Shown one piece after another: positions 52,784-60,560 of a DNA stretch of 64,000 bases. The DNA comes from Weeksellaceae bacterium. GTDB taxonomy: Bacteria; Bacteroidota; Bacteroidia; Flavobacteriales; Weeksellaceae. The notes below the pieces were generated by a model, which was not told where the DNA came from, did no database searches, and saw only the letters and a program-made list of their open reading frames with translations. How positions within the stretch are numbered: the stretch's first letter is position 1; every line of letters starts with the position of its first letter. The position numbers were made by a program, and so were the translations under genes. The DNA is taken from contig OX460916.1 in assembly GCA_949788275.1 (NCBI GenBank), forward strand, positions 310,001 to 374,000, read 5' to 3'.

Positions 52784-53338
52784 TTATAGGGCCTCTAGGA
52801 ACTCGATGTAGTCCTTTGTGCTTTGTTCAATTTCATCGGGTGTAGCCGATAATTCTATACCATAGTGCGCAAATAAAGGTCGATAATCAGCACGCACATA
52901 GTTAAACGTGATTTTAAAAGGACTGGTTAATTCAGCTAAAGTATAGTGATATTTGCCAGTGGGGCTATATTCTTTTTCATCGATTCCGACGGAGATGGCC
53001 AATGCGATCTTTTTTTCTGCAAGCTTGTAACCACTCTTACTTCCATAGGCCCAACCATAGGTTAACACTTCGTCGAGCCATTTTTTGAACAAAGGAGGAC
53101 AGTTAAACCAATAAAAGGGAAATTGGAAGATGATTTTGTCGTAAGATTCTATAAGTGCTTGTTCGGCTGCCACGTCAATTTTCTCGTCTGGATAGGCTTC
53201 ATACAAAGAATGGACAGTGTACTTTTGGTGATATTTTCGCAGTTCTTCTACCCATCGTTTATTAAAAACAGAATTTTCGATATTGGGGTGGGTTACTAGA
53301 ATGAGTGTTTTATCTTGTGGATTTAATAGGGGTGTCAT
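52784..53338 (-). CDS. NAD(P)H-dependent oxidoreductase, flavodoxin-like (KefF/MdaB type)
   Basis: 184 residues. LILVTHPNIENSVFNKRWVEEL is the FMN-phosphate-binding start, FQFPFYWFNCPPLFKKWLDEVLTYGWAYG the family's central motif (quinone pocket), and ALAISVGIDEKEYSPTG follows. Two-electron quinone or potassium-channel ancillary reductase. Confidence 0.9.
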   Translation of the reverse strand: MTPLLNPQDKTLILVTHPNIENSVFNKRWVEELRKYHQKYTVHSLYEAYPDEKIDVAAEQALIESYDKIIFQFPFYWFNCPPLFKKWLDEVLTYGWAYGSKSGYKLAEKKIALAISVGIDEKEYSPTGKYHYTLAELTSPFKITFNYVRADYRPLFAHYGIELSATPDEIEQSTKDYIEFLEAL

Positions 53339-53473
53339 AGCTAACGTTTTGGAATGAATTTTTTTTCGAAGGCGGACTTTTTAAAACAAAAGTAGTAGAG
53401 AAAATTAAATTTTAAAACTGGACACTTAATTGTATGTAACTATAAAAAATGTATGTGAATTAACCATGGGATT

Positions 53474-53614
53474 GCGTAAGGGATTGAAGCATTTGTTTGA
53501 GCTTTTGGGGCGGAATTTTCAAAGTTATAATAGGGTTTTGTTTTCCCAAAAGCGAGTGCGGAAAGCCCGCCCACAAGTTGGTGTTATACCTAACACCAAC
53601 TTGTGGGGACGCCC
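53474..53614 (-). repeat. structured dispersed repeat, copy E (141 nt, expanded 5' hairpin)
   Basis: On the minus strand: GGGCG, a 17-bp perfect hairpin (CCCACAAGTTGGTGTTA with its complement, loop GGTA, 53570-53607), CGGGCTTTCCGCACTCGC, stem TTTTGGG/CCCAAAA around a 36-nt variable loop, then ATGCTTCAATCCCTTACGC. Block order and the GGGC, CCGC, ATCCCT and CGC elements agree with copies A-D while both stems differ in sequence. Same direction as the LuxE-like gene that ends 43 nt before it. Confidence 0.65.
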
Positions 53615-53657
53615 AAATACAACGTATAGAGGTTGTTTATAGCTATCGTCTGAACGA

Positions 53658-54641
53658 TTAGTCAACGACCAATAAATTACAGCCTCTGACGTCTGAATGG
53701 TCGAAACGGCCTAGGATTTCAAATTGATTTTGATTTATTTTCTTCCCTAAATCGTCTGTCGCGATGAAGCTGATAGAGTTGTAGTTGGCTAGATCGATAA
53801 CATTTACACCTCCTGTTTTTCCTTCGTCGACATAGGTGAAGGGGTCTTCGGTTTCTCTGACCATAATCTTCATCCATTGGGGTGTTTTAAAACTAAGGTC
53901 GCCACGGGAATAGGCTTGGGAAAGCAGCTCTGTCATTCCGTATTCTGAGTGAATCTCATTGGTTCCAAACCCTTGGCTTAGGATGGTGTGCAGTTCTTGG
54001 CGGGTAATCTCTTTTTTACGACCTTTCATACCGCCCGTTTCCATAACAATGGTGTTTTGGAGGTTCATGGTATAGGTTTCAACAAAGTCTAAAAGGGCAA
54101 ATGAGACACCGATAAGAATCGCTTTTTTTCCTGTCTTTTCATGAGCCAAGAGATGTTCATACAAATCGTTGTGGTTGTACAGGTAAAAGCCACTTTGTGG
54201 TTGATTTGATTTATCGATCCAAAATTCGACCATATCGATAAGCGATGAGCCATTGCGTTCTAAATAGGATGGAAGCAGGGCAAAAATGGTGTAATCGGTA
54301 AGTGGGCCATAAAATTGTTCGAAGCATTTTTCTAAACTGTAGTGGTACAACGACAAGTCGGTCACGTAATGTTTACTCGTCACCATTCCGGTGGTTCCCG
54401 AACTGCTAAAAATTTTCTCAACAGGTCTGTTTCCACTGATTAGTTCGTATTGTTTGAAAAATTGAATGGGTAAAAACGGAATTTGTTCTAAGGTTTCTAC
54501 GGCTTCAATAGGGGTGTTCAACAATTCTACATAGGTTTTGTACACCGGATTGTTTAGGGCTTGATAGCGAAAAACAGCCAAGGATTTTTCAATAAATTCC
54601 TCTTCGGTGGTGATGGAAAAAATACTTCGTGGATCTAACAT
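53658..54641 (-). CDS. LuxE/PaaK-family acyl-protein synthetase-like enzyme
   Basis: 327 residues of the adenylate-forming superfamily, short form. KIFSSSGTTGMVTSKHYVTD is the ATP-binding P loop; EIHSEYGMTELLSQAYS and FIATDDLGKKI are further core motifs. LuxE relatives activate fatty acids as acyl-protein. In Bacteroidota such genes occur without luciferase genes; substrate unknown. A -7 box ends 4 nt before the ATG. Confidence 0.85.
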   Translation of the reverse strand: MLDPRSIFSITTEEEFIEKSLAVFRYQALNNPVYKTYVELLNTPIEAVETLEQIPFLPIQFFKQYELISGNRPVEKIFSSSGTTGMVTSKHYVTDLSLYHYSLEKCFEQFYGPLTDYTIFALLPSYLERNGSSLIDMVEFWIDKSNQPQSGFYLYNHNDLYEHLLAHEKTGKKAILIGVSFALLDFVETYTMNLQNTIVMETGGMKGRKKEITRQELHTILSQGFGTNEIHSEYGMTELLSQAYSRGDLSFKTPQWMKIMVRETEDPFTYVDEGKTGGVNVIDLANYNSISFIATDDLGKKINQNQFEILGRFDHSDVRGCNLLVVD

Positions 54642-54645
54642 GGCG

Positions 54646-54653
54646 CAAAATTA
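54646..54653 (-). promoter_or_regulatory. -7 box (TAATTTTG) 4 nt before the LuxE-like gene
   Basis: Exact TAnnTTTG on the minus strand between the co-directional symporter gene and this gene, four bases before ATG. Implies a separate, leaderless transcript. Confidence 0.45.
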
Positions 54654-54661
54654 CAAAATCC

Positions 54662-56311
54662 TTAGCAATCGCTTAACTTGACAATGGTTTTGTTTGCTTT
54701 GTACAAATGATCGCCTAATTCTTCGTAATTCTGAATTAATTCTTTGTAATACAAAGCGCTTAGCGTAGACAGTTTTTCTTTTTCGATGGTACGCATTAAA
54801 TTAAAATCGGCCTCCTTGAATAAAGAATTGATATTTTTCTCTACAATTTCGGCATGACGAATCGTTATTTCTTCTCTTTTTTCGTTGAGGTTTTGGTTTA
54901 AAATGGTCGTGGTTTGGTCGAGACAGTTTTGTAGTTCGACCAGATAAGAGCGCATTTTTGGGGTGAAATAACTGTTGGTCATTCTTCGCTTACGGTGAAC
55001 AGAGGAAATTTTAATGGCGATATCGCCTACACTTTCGAGGTGATGACACAGGGTGATGATTTGATGAATTTCGAAGGTATTCTCATTGGGCAGGTCCAAT
55101 TGTGAAATTTCACTTAAAAAGGTATTCACTTCATGTTCCAATTGATCGCCTTCATTTTCGAGTTGAACAATGCGCTCTCTGAAAATAATGATTTTCTCTT
55201 CATCGCTTTCGGTAATCATTCGCCCTAATGTGTGAATGGTCTGACGGGTTGTTGATGCTAATTTAAGCAGTTTTTTGTTGGCTTCGTTTTTATAAAGATC
55301 GGCGTTGGTGCCAAAAGGGATTGCAAATAATTCTAATTTCTTCGCTTTTTTATCGGCTTGAATTAAGACGTTTTTCTGCGCAAAATCGGCCAATTTGTTA
55401 ATAAAAGGAAATATAACAACAGCACCTATTAAATTGGTGATGGTGTCGAAGGTAATTAATACGACGGCTATGTTGGTGGATATAGAGGTCTCTATAAAAG
55501 CGAGTAGGTATTTGGCTGTAAATAAAAATACAACAGCCGAGGCCACATTGAACAAGGTATGAAATGCCGCCACAATCTTGGTATAGCGGTCACCAATGGC
55601 TGCCACCAAATGGGCTGTGAATGTAGTCCCTATATTGGCGCCCAGTACGAGCATAGCAGCGAGCTCTAAAGGTAAACCTTTTTCGGCTAAAATGATGGAA
55701 ATAGCGATGGAGGCCGACGAGAAGTGAAATACCAAGGTAATCCCTATTCCGATAAGAATAAACAGAATATGGGTAAATACACCTATGGAGTTTAGGTTTT
55801 GGATGAAATGCTGTACACTTTCGTTGGACTCGATATCTGGAATAAACATCTTTAAAAAGTACAAGGCGATAAATAAAAGCGATAACGAAAGAATAATTCC
55901 GCCAATTTTACGGTTGTTTCTCTTTTTAGCTAAGTAGAATGGAAAGGCGATGACCAACATTGGAAGGGCCAATTGAAGTAAATCGAATTTTAGACCCAAA
56001 TAAACCAACCACAGGGTTAATGTTGTTCCGATGTTGGCACCAATGATTAGTCCAAATGCTTTTCGAAGGTTGATTAACCCCGCGTTAATGAATCCCAAAA
56101 TAAAAACACTGGATCCCGATGACGATTGAATAGCGGTTGTAAAAAACGTACCCGTTAAAATGGTCGAAAAATTATTTTTGGTTAATTGGTTGAGCGTCCG
56201 CTTAAAATTTGAACCCGACAAAGCCTGCAAATTTTCGCTTAAGATTTTAATGGCATAGATAAATAGGGCTATTGAACCCAATAATTGGAGTATATGTACA
56301 AGAAAATGCAT
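54662..56311 (-). CDS. Na+/phosphate cotransporter family protein with C-terminal PhoU-like domain
   Basis: 549 residues. Two inverted Na/Pi-cotransporter repeats with the QSSSGSSVF motif (TAIQSSSGSSVFILGF) and its partner FHFSSASIAISIILAEKGL, GANIGTTLTLWLV and GANIGTTFTAHLV, in eight or more helices (1-310); then a helical PhoU-like domain (340-545). This is the bacterial NptA/YjbB type, moving phosphate with sodium. Direction of flux is not decidable. Confidence 0.9.
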   Translation of the reverse strand: MHFLVHILQLLGSIALFIYAIKILSENLQALSGSNFKRTLNQLTKNNFSTILTGTFFTTAIQSSSGSSVFILGFINAGLINLRKAFGLIIGANIGTTLTLWLVYLGLKFDLLQLALPMLVIAFPFYLAKKRNNRKIGGIILSLSLLFIALYFLKMFIPDIESNESVQHFIQNLNSIGVFTHILFILIGIGITLVFHFSSASIAISIILAEKGLPLELAAMLVLGANIGTTFTAHLVAAIGDRYTKIVAAFHTLFNVASAVVFLFTAKYLLAFIETSISTNIAVVLITFDTITNLIGAVVIFPFINKLADFAQKNVLIQADKKAKKLELFAIPFGTNADLYKNEANKKLLKLASTTRQTIHTLGRMITESDEEKIIIFRERIVQLENEGDQLEHEVNTFLSEISQLDLPNENTFEIHQIITLCHHLESVGDIAIKISSVHRKRRMTNSYFTPKMRSYLVELQNCLDQTTTILNQNLNEKREEITIRHAEIVEKNINSLFKEADFNLMRTIEKEKLSTLSALYYKELIQNYEELGDHLYKANKTIVKLSDC

Positions 56312-56602
56312 ACGGATGTTAAACTAAGTAGCAAATGTAATTACTCTTATGTAAACTGAATATTATATTTTTATTAGAATTGTGAAAAAAAATAAAATTA
56401 TTTTTAAATGTTAAAAAATTGATACTCATATTTTAACCGATTAAAACGAAAAAAAGATGCATTTTTTTTTCAAAAGGACTTGCGTGATTCAAAAAACCGC
56501 CCTAATATTGCACCACGAAAAAGGAACAATACGACGTTTTAAAACGTTTTATAACGCCTGTTTTCTAAAAGTTGAAAATTTAAAGATTTCATTCTATTTT
56601 TT

Positions 56603-56676
56603 GCCGATGTAGCTCAGTTGGCTAGAGCAGCTGATTTGTAATCAGCAGGTCGTGGGTTCGAGTCCCTCCATCGGCT
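56603..56676 (+). tRNA. tRNA-Thr(UGU), copy 1
   Basis: 74 nt, acceptor GCCGATG/CATCGGC, anticodon loop TTTGTAA, T arm GTTCGAG, discriminator T. A CCA follows at 56677-56679 but is absent after the identical copy 2, so it is probably chance. Confidence 0.97.
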
Positions 56677-56689
56677 CCAAAAAATAGGC

Positions 56690-56771
56690 GGGAGAATACT
56701 CAAGCGGCCAACGAGGACGGACTGTAAATCCGTTGGTTTCACCTTCGCAGGTTCGAATCCTGCTTCTCCCA
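56690..56771 (+). tRNA. tRNA-Tyr(GUA), copy 1
   Basis: 82 nt with the long variable arm of tRNA-Tyr; acceptor GGGAGAA/TTCTCCC, anticodon loop CTGTAAA (GTA). Confidence 0.97.
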
Positions 56772-56813
56772 CAATTACAGCAATTAGTCCTTGCTGTATG
56801 AAAATCTTTAAAT

Positions 56814-56887
56814 GCCGATGTAGCTCAGTTGGCTAGAGCAGCTGATTTGTAATCAGCAGGTCGTGGGTTCGAGTCCCTCCATCGGCT
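56814..56887 (+). tRNA. tRNA-Thr(UGU), copy 2
   Basis: Identical in sequence to copy 1. Confidence 0.97.
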
Positions 56888-56919
56888 CTCTTTTTTAAGA
56901 ATACTTTATTATATTAGGC

Positions 56920-57001
56920 GGGAGGATACTCAAGCGGCCAACGAGGACGGACTGTAAATCCGTTGGTTTCACCTTCGCAGGTTCGAATCCTGCTCCTCCC
57001 A
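56920..57001 (+). tRNA. tRNA-Tyr(GUA), copy 2, acceptor-stem variant
   Basis: As copy 1 but acceptor GGGAGGA/TCCTCCC: pair 6:67 is G-C instead of A-T, a compensatory double change. Confidence 0.97.
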
Positions 57002-57028
57002 CATTATATACACTCCCTAGCGAGTTTT

Positions 57029-57055
57029 AAAAGCCCTTTTTTATAGGGCTTTTTT
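57029..57055. terminator. bidirectional terminator overlapping the end of mtnN
   Basis: AAAAGCCC and GGGCTTTT around an AT-only loop. For the tRNA array it acts on the plus strand; on the minus strand one arm encodes the last codons of mtnN (Lys-Lys-Ala-Leu) and the loop contains its TAA stop. Confidence 0.85.
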
Positions 57056-57820
57056 CATGGGTATAAGTTGCTGAATAACTTCGATGGAATAACAGCTCGA
57101 AACCTTCTGGATAAATCGTTGAAAATCGATGGTTGAAGATTCATTGGCTTCATCTGAAATGGTTCGTATAACCGTAAACGGCACACCAAATTCATAACAG
57201 ACTTGGGCTACAGCTGCCCCTTCCATCTCTACACACAAAACATCCCCTAAATGATGCTGAAGATTGACCTTTTGTTGGTGCTGATGAAAGAATTGATCAC
57301 CCGATGCAATTAGCCCACTGTATCTTTTGGGGTGTTCAATGCCAAAAGCCATTAATTCCTCCTTCGAAATTAGTTGATGCAAATGCTGTTGATCCAGTAA
57401 ATGATCAATGGCTGCTTCCGCTTTTTTAACAGCCGCTTCATCGGCTAAAAAAGCAGATATACCCAATAATGGAATTTCGTGAATAGGAAACAAAGGAAAA
57501 GCATTCATGTCGTGCTGAACCAACGAGGTGCCTACAACAATGTCACCCACTCTTAAATCGGGATGGATTGCGCCAGCAACGCCCGTAAATATTAGCTCAT
57601 CTATGTTGAATCTTAGCAGAAGTGTTGACACGGTGGTGGCTGCTGCTACTTTTCCTATTCTTGAATAGACAACGACTACTTTTTGGTTATTTATAGTGCC
57701 TGTATAATAGGTGCGCTGGCCTATAACGGTTTTTTCTTGGTGTTGAAGGAGTGCAATTACGCCATTAATTTCTTCGGGGATGGCCCCCATAATCCCGATG
57801 ATTTTCTCGGTTGTAGACAT
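57041..57820 (-). CDS. mtnN: 5'-methylthioadenosine/S-adenosylhomocysteine nucleosidase
   Basis: 259 residues. GIMGAIPEEI at the N-terminus, VYSRIGKVAAATTVSTLLLRF, FTGVAGAIHPDLRVGDIVVG, LCVEMEGAAVAQVC (ribose-binding Met-Glu) and IRTISDEAN (catalytic Asp) are all present. It splits MTA and SAH, recycling methionine and removing product inhibitors. It contains an insertion of about 25 residues near 130-150 (Gln/His-rich HLLDQQHLHQ). A 32-codon ORF sits 7 nt upstream in the same direction. Confidence 0.95.
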   Translation of the reverse strand: MSTTEKIIGIMGAIPEEINGVIALLQHQEKTVIGQRTYYTGTINNQKVVVVYSRIGKVAAATTVSTLLLRFNIDELIFTGVAGAIHPDLRVGDIVVGTSLVQHDMNAFPLFPIHEIPLLGISAFLADEAAVKKAEAAIDHLLDQQHLHQLISKEELMAFGIEHPKRYSGLIASGDQFFHQHQQKVNLQHHLGDVLCVEMEGAAVAQVCYEFGVPFTVIRTISDEANESSTIDFQRFIQKVSSCYSIEVIQQLIPMKKAL

Positions 57821-57827
57821 AGTGTAT

Positions 57828-57926
57828 TTATTTTCTGTATTTCACAAGGCTGCAATAAATTTCGTACCCTAAGATAAAAGGCAGACAAACAATTATTAAC
57901 AGCGTATTGAATAGGTTTCTTAGCAT
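57828..57926 (-). CDS. predicted 32-residue single-helix membrane peptide upstream of mtnN
   Basis: MLRNLFNTLLIIVCLPFILG followed by a short polar tail YEIYCSLVKYRK: a typical small membrane protein with one helix and basic residues at both ends. An exact -7 box TAAATTTG (57931-57938) ends 4 nt before its ATG, and mtnN starts 7 nt after its stop, so it looks like the first gene of the mtnN transcript. Confidence 0.55.
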   Translation of the reverse strand: MLRNLFNTLLIIVCLPFILGYEIYCSLVKYRK

Positions 57927-57930
57927 GGCA

Positions 57931-57938
57931 CAAATTTA
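57931..57938 (-). promoter_or_regulatory. -7 box (TAAATTTG) of the small peptide-mtnN transcript
   Basis: Exact TAnnTTTG match on the minus strand, 4 nt before the ATG at 57926. Confidence 0.5.
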
Positions 57939-57952
57939 ATTTATTTTTTTGG

Positions 57953-57966
57953 TTGATAAAAATCAA
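57953..57966. promoter_or_regulatory. perfect FNR-type palindrome between mtnN and the YceI gene
   Basis: TTGATAAAAATCAA equals TTGATnnnnATCAA exactly. Centre is 37.5 bp upstream of the end of the -7 box of the YceI gene (class II activation position) and overlaps the -33 region of the opposing mtnN-side promoter. Confidence 0.65.
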
Positions 57967-57989
57967 TCCTATAATGCAGTGGGAAAGCG

Positions 57990-57997
57990 TAAATTTG
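57990..57997 (+). promoter_or_regulatory. -7 box (TAAATTTG) of the YceI gene
   Basis: Exact TAnnTTTG match, 17 nt before the ATG at 58015. Confidence 0.55.
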
Positions 57998-58014
57998 TAC
58001 GATAAATTATAAAA

Positions 58015-58662
58015 ATGAAAAAATCAACTATACTGATAGCTTTTTTAGGGTTATCTTTTTTTTCTTGTGAAAAACAACACGTAGAAGAACCAGTTGCTGA
58101 ACAAGTAGAGAATCAGGCTACCATGGAAGAGCCAACCGAAATTGTGAACGGCGTAATTCGCCAATCAATGATTGAGTGGACCGGGTATAAAACCAATGAA
58201 AAGATTGGTGTAAGCGGAAAATTTGACGTTGTTCAAGTAAAAAATGTGCAAGAAGGGAACACGCCTGAGCAAGTGTTAGAAGGCGCAGAGATCTATGCCA
58301 TGATCAACACACTGAATTCAGACAATCAAGCCAGAGATCAGAAATTAAAAGATATATTGTTTGGTACAATGCGCCAAACTGGGCAGGTTAAGGGCGTTTT
58401 GAAATTTAGAGATAACAAAACATTCTTAACTTTAACCATGAACAAGGAGAGCAAAGAATATGAAGTGAAATCGACCTTCGAAAAAAATATCTTTACCATT
58501 GAAGCCGATGTTGATTTATTGGATTTTAATGCCAATACAGCTGTCGAAGCTTTAAATGCAGCTTGTTTAGAACTGCATAAAGGAGCCGATGGCGTTTCTA
58601 AAACATGGAGTGAAGTGCATATTAAGGGACAAATTGAGTTTAGTGAAATGTTTGGAAAATAA
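58015..58662 (+). CDS. YceI-family lipoprotein
   Basis: 215 residues with lipobox (LGLSFFSCEK, Cys18) and an acidic linker. The YceI-like barrel follows: IEWTGYKTNEKIGVSGKFD, MINTLNSDNQARDQKLKDILFG (the family's DNxxRDxxL motif) and LLDFNANTAVEALNAACLEL. YceI proteins bind isoprenoid-type lipids in the periplasm. An FNR-type site lies at its promoter. Confidence 0.88.
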   Translation: MKKSTILIAFLGLSFFSCEKQHVEEPVAEQVENQATMEEPTEIVNGVIRQSMIEWTGYKTNEKIGVSGKFDVVQVKNVQEGNTPEQVLEGAEIYAMINTLNSDNQARDQKLKDILFGTMRQTGQVKGVLKFRDNKTFLTLTMNKESKEYEVKSTFEKNIFTIEADVDLLDFNANTAVEALNAACLELHKGADGVSKTWSEVHIKGQIEFSEMFGK

Positions 58663-58680
58663 AAACCAAACCTCTAAATT

Positions 58681-58710
58681 AAAAAAAGCTGTAGATCTAC
58701 AGCTTTTTTT
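58681..58710 (+). terminator. terminator of the YceI gene
   Basis: A perfect 30-nt palindrome: A tract, GCTGTAGATCTACAGC, T tract. Confidence 0.88.
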
Positions 58711-58822
58711 ATGCCCTAAGACAACCTTACAGAGATACACTGTTGTTATTTTAACAATAGTTTAAGTCCCTACATAAACGTTCAAATTTTTTATTCTTAA
58801 TAAAAGCATTAATTTTACAGCC

Positions 58823-59173
58823 ATGAAATGGATCAGAATATACTTTATTCCCTTACTGGTACTCCTTGTCTTAGTGACAAGTCAGTGTGGAATACGTAAT
58901 TCTGTGCAATCTGTTTTTTTAACAGAACTAGCTCAAGCCAACAAAACCAATGCGAACGCTAATAGCGGACAATCGTGTTCTGTGGCGAGAGAGGCAAAAG
59001 AGACGAAAATCGCTTTTGTAAAAAATCTACGAAAACAAGCCATCGAAGAGGCGGCGTATTCGACTTTCTTTATCGCCCATACAGCCAATGTTTTAGATGT
59101 TTCCAAGTCGAATACTCGATCACAAAAATATTTGTATTTATTGTATAAGCAGCTCAAACTCACCGACTGCTAA
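58823..59173 (+). CDS. small exported protein, unknown
   Basis: 116 residues starting with a hydrophobic segment (IYFIPLLVLLVLVTSQCG) that could be a signal peptide or lipobox-like end (Cys22). Three cysteines (22, 52, 116), Asn/Ala-rich middle, helical basic C-terminus. TAATTTTA lies 5 nt before its ATG. It precedes the TlpA gene by 152 nt. Confidence 0.6.
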   Translation: MKWIRIYFIPLLVLLVLVTSQCGIRNSVQSVFLTELAQANKTNANANSGQSCSVAREAKETKIAFVKNLRKQAIEEAAYSTFFIAHTANVLDVSKSNTRSQKYLYLLYKQLKLTDC

Positions 59174-59325
59174 TTTCCTTCGCTTTTTTATTTTTTAGAA
59201 ATAGACCAGGTCTTTATTTCTAGAATAAATACTTAATTTGTAGTGGTTTTAGTCAATATGATTCATCAACTAAACGCGTGATAAAATCATTATATGCAGC
59301 CACCTACAGCAATAAAACGGAAAAA

Positions 59326-59949
59326 ATGAATACAAACAGCATCATACAATATATGAGAAAAAATTGGGTTAACGCCATCTTAATCGCCTTTGTAGCGGCC
59401 ATGTTATTTGTCCCAGAAGCAAAAGCCTACGTCAATCAAGGATTAATGAAAATCGGACTATTTCAACCCGATTTATCAACCGATAAATTAGAAAAATTAA
59501 ATGGATCAGTCGCTGCTACCAATGGCGATGAGCCAACTTATCGTTTCACTGCCGTCGATAAAAACGGAAAAAAAATCTCCCTAGAAGAATTAAAAGGGAA
59601 AGTGGTCTTTATTAATTATTGGGCAACATGGTGCCCGCCATGTATCGCCGAAATGCCTTCAATTCAAACTTTGTACGATAAATACAAAGGAAAAGAAGAT
59701 GTGGCTTTTTTAATTGTTGAAATAGAGAATAGAAAAGACAAAGCCTTAAAATTCATGGAAAAGAAAAATTTAGACTTACCGGTCTTTTTTCCAGAGGGAA
59801 AAATTCCAACCGAATTCTTTAAAGGAAGTTTACCCACTACCGTTATGCTAGATAAAAAAGGAAATATCGCCCATATTACAGAAGGTATGGCTGATTATTC
59901 AGGACAAGATGTCGTCGATTTTATCGAGATGCTACGCGAAATGAAATAA
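59326..59949 (+). CDS. TlpA/ResA-type membrane-anchored thioredoxin
   Basis: 207 residues from the ATG at 59326; an in-frame GTG at 59278 would add 16 unlikely residues. One N-terminal helix (NAILIAFVAAMLFVPEAKA), then a TlpA thioredoxin fold: KGKVVFINYWATWCPPCIAEMP with Cys103-Pro-Pro-Cys106, GSLPTTVMLDKKG with the cis-proline. It reduces disulfides in the periplasm, e.g. for cytochrome c maturation. Confidence 0.92.
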   Translation: MNTNSIIQYMRKNWVNAILIAFVAAMLFVPEAKAYVNQGLMKIGLFQPDLSTDKLEKLNGSVAATNGDEPTYRFTAVDKNGKKISLEELKGKVVFINYWATWCPPCIAEMPSIQTLYDKYKGKEDVAFLIVEIENRKDKALKFMEKKNLDLPVFFPEGKIPTEFFKGSLPTTVMLDKKGNIAHITEGMADYSGQDVVDFIEMLREMK

Positions 59950-59983
59950 AACGAACAGTTGATCTTAAAAATAGGATAGTCAT

Positions 59984-60022
59984 AAAAAAACCTCATTTAA
60001 CGATTTAAAATGAGGTTTTTTT
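59984..60022 (+). terminator. terminator of the TlpA gene
   Basis: ACCTCATTT and AAATGAGGT with long A and T tracts around the loop. The next 260 nt to the ilv promoter hold nothing I recognise. Confidence 0.88.
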
Positions 60023-60283
60023 AATGAGAAAAAATTGATGAATAACTATTTGTTTAAGGTCGATTATTCTTTTTTAGAACTAGAATGCATTCCCGAAAAT
60101 GGATTTTTCTAATCAATTATATTGAATTTTATGCGTTGTGGTGCTAAAAAGCTTATTTTATTTTTAGATTTTCAAACTACGTTAATTGTCATGTATAGAG
60201 CTTGTTATGATTTTATTTTTGTTGTTTTTTATAAAAAAACAAATTAGACCTTAAAAATAAGATAGTAGATTCAAAACTTTATC

Positions 60284-60291
60284 TATATTTG
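60284..60291 (+). promoter_or_regulatory. -7 box (TATATTTG) of the ilv leader transcript
   Basis: Exact TAnnTTTG match, 23 nt before the first leader peptide. No clear -33 TTG. No second promoter is seen before leader 2 or ilvE, so one transcript appears to cross both attenuators. Confidence 0.6.
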
Positions 60292-60314
60292 ACCAGAATT
60301 AATAGAAACGAAAA

Positions 60315-60389
60315 ATGAAAAATTTAGTTGTCATTCCTACTGTCATTATTGCAATTGTGATTATCACTTCTGCAACGGGAATGCTGTAA
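60315..60389 (+). CDS. ilv leader peptide 1
   Basis: 24 codons; half of them encode branched-chain residues (6 Ile, 4 Val, 2 Leu), concentrated in VVIPTVIIAIVII, plus 3 Thr. It ends 21 nt before a strong terminator. Such a peptide makes ribosome speed depend on charged tRNA-Ile/Val, the classic transcription attenuation signal of ilv operons. CATTCC (60332-60337) can pair with GGAATG (60378-60383). Confidence 0.85.
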   Translation: MKNLVVIPTVIIAIVIITSATGML

Positions 60390-60410
60390 CTTATTTTTTA
60401 AAATAGTGTC

Positions 60411-60443
60411 AAAAGCCTCCCGAGAAATCGGGAGGCTTTTTTT
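60411..60443 (+). terminator. ilv attenuator 1
   Basis: AAAAGCCTCCCGA, GAAA tetraloop, TCGGGAGGCTTTT and T tract. Its 5' arm (60414-60422) can instead pair with 60376-60385 (CGGGA-at-GCT with AGC-c-TCCCG), giving an antiterminator. Confidence 0.9.
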
Positions 60444-60475
60444 ATACTTATAAACTCCATTATACAGAATTAATT

Positions 60476-60535
60476 ATGATGAATACCTATACAAATATTG
60501 TCATTGTCAGCATTATTATTCGCTCTTCCGAGTGA
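60476..60535 (+). CDS. ilv leader peptide 2
   Basis: 19 codons (MMNTYTNIVIVSIIIRSSE); 5 Ile and 2 Val in the run IVIVSIII. Starts 33 nt after attenuator 1 and is followed by its own terminator. GTCAGC (60506-60511, codons 11-12) can pair with GCTGGT (60541-60546). Confidence 0.8.
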   Translation: MMNTYTNIVIVSIIIRSSE

Positions 60536-60560
60536 GTCAGGCTGGTTATGTCCAAATTTT

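Noticed and set aside
53570-53607. Terminal inverted repeat of an insertion sequence
   Set aside because: The two arms are adjacent, no transposase lies nearby and the flanks match the dispersed structured repeat, so it is an internal hairpin.
56677-56679. Encoded CCA end of tRNA-Thr copy 1
   Set aside because: The identical second copy and all other tRNAs here lack CCA; three matching bases are likely chance.
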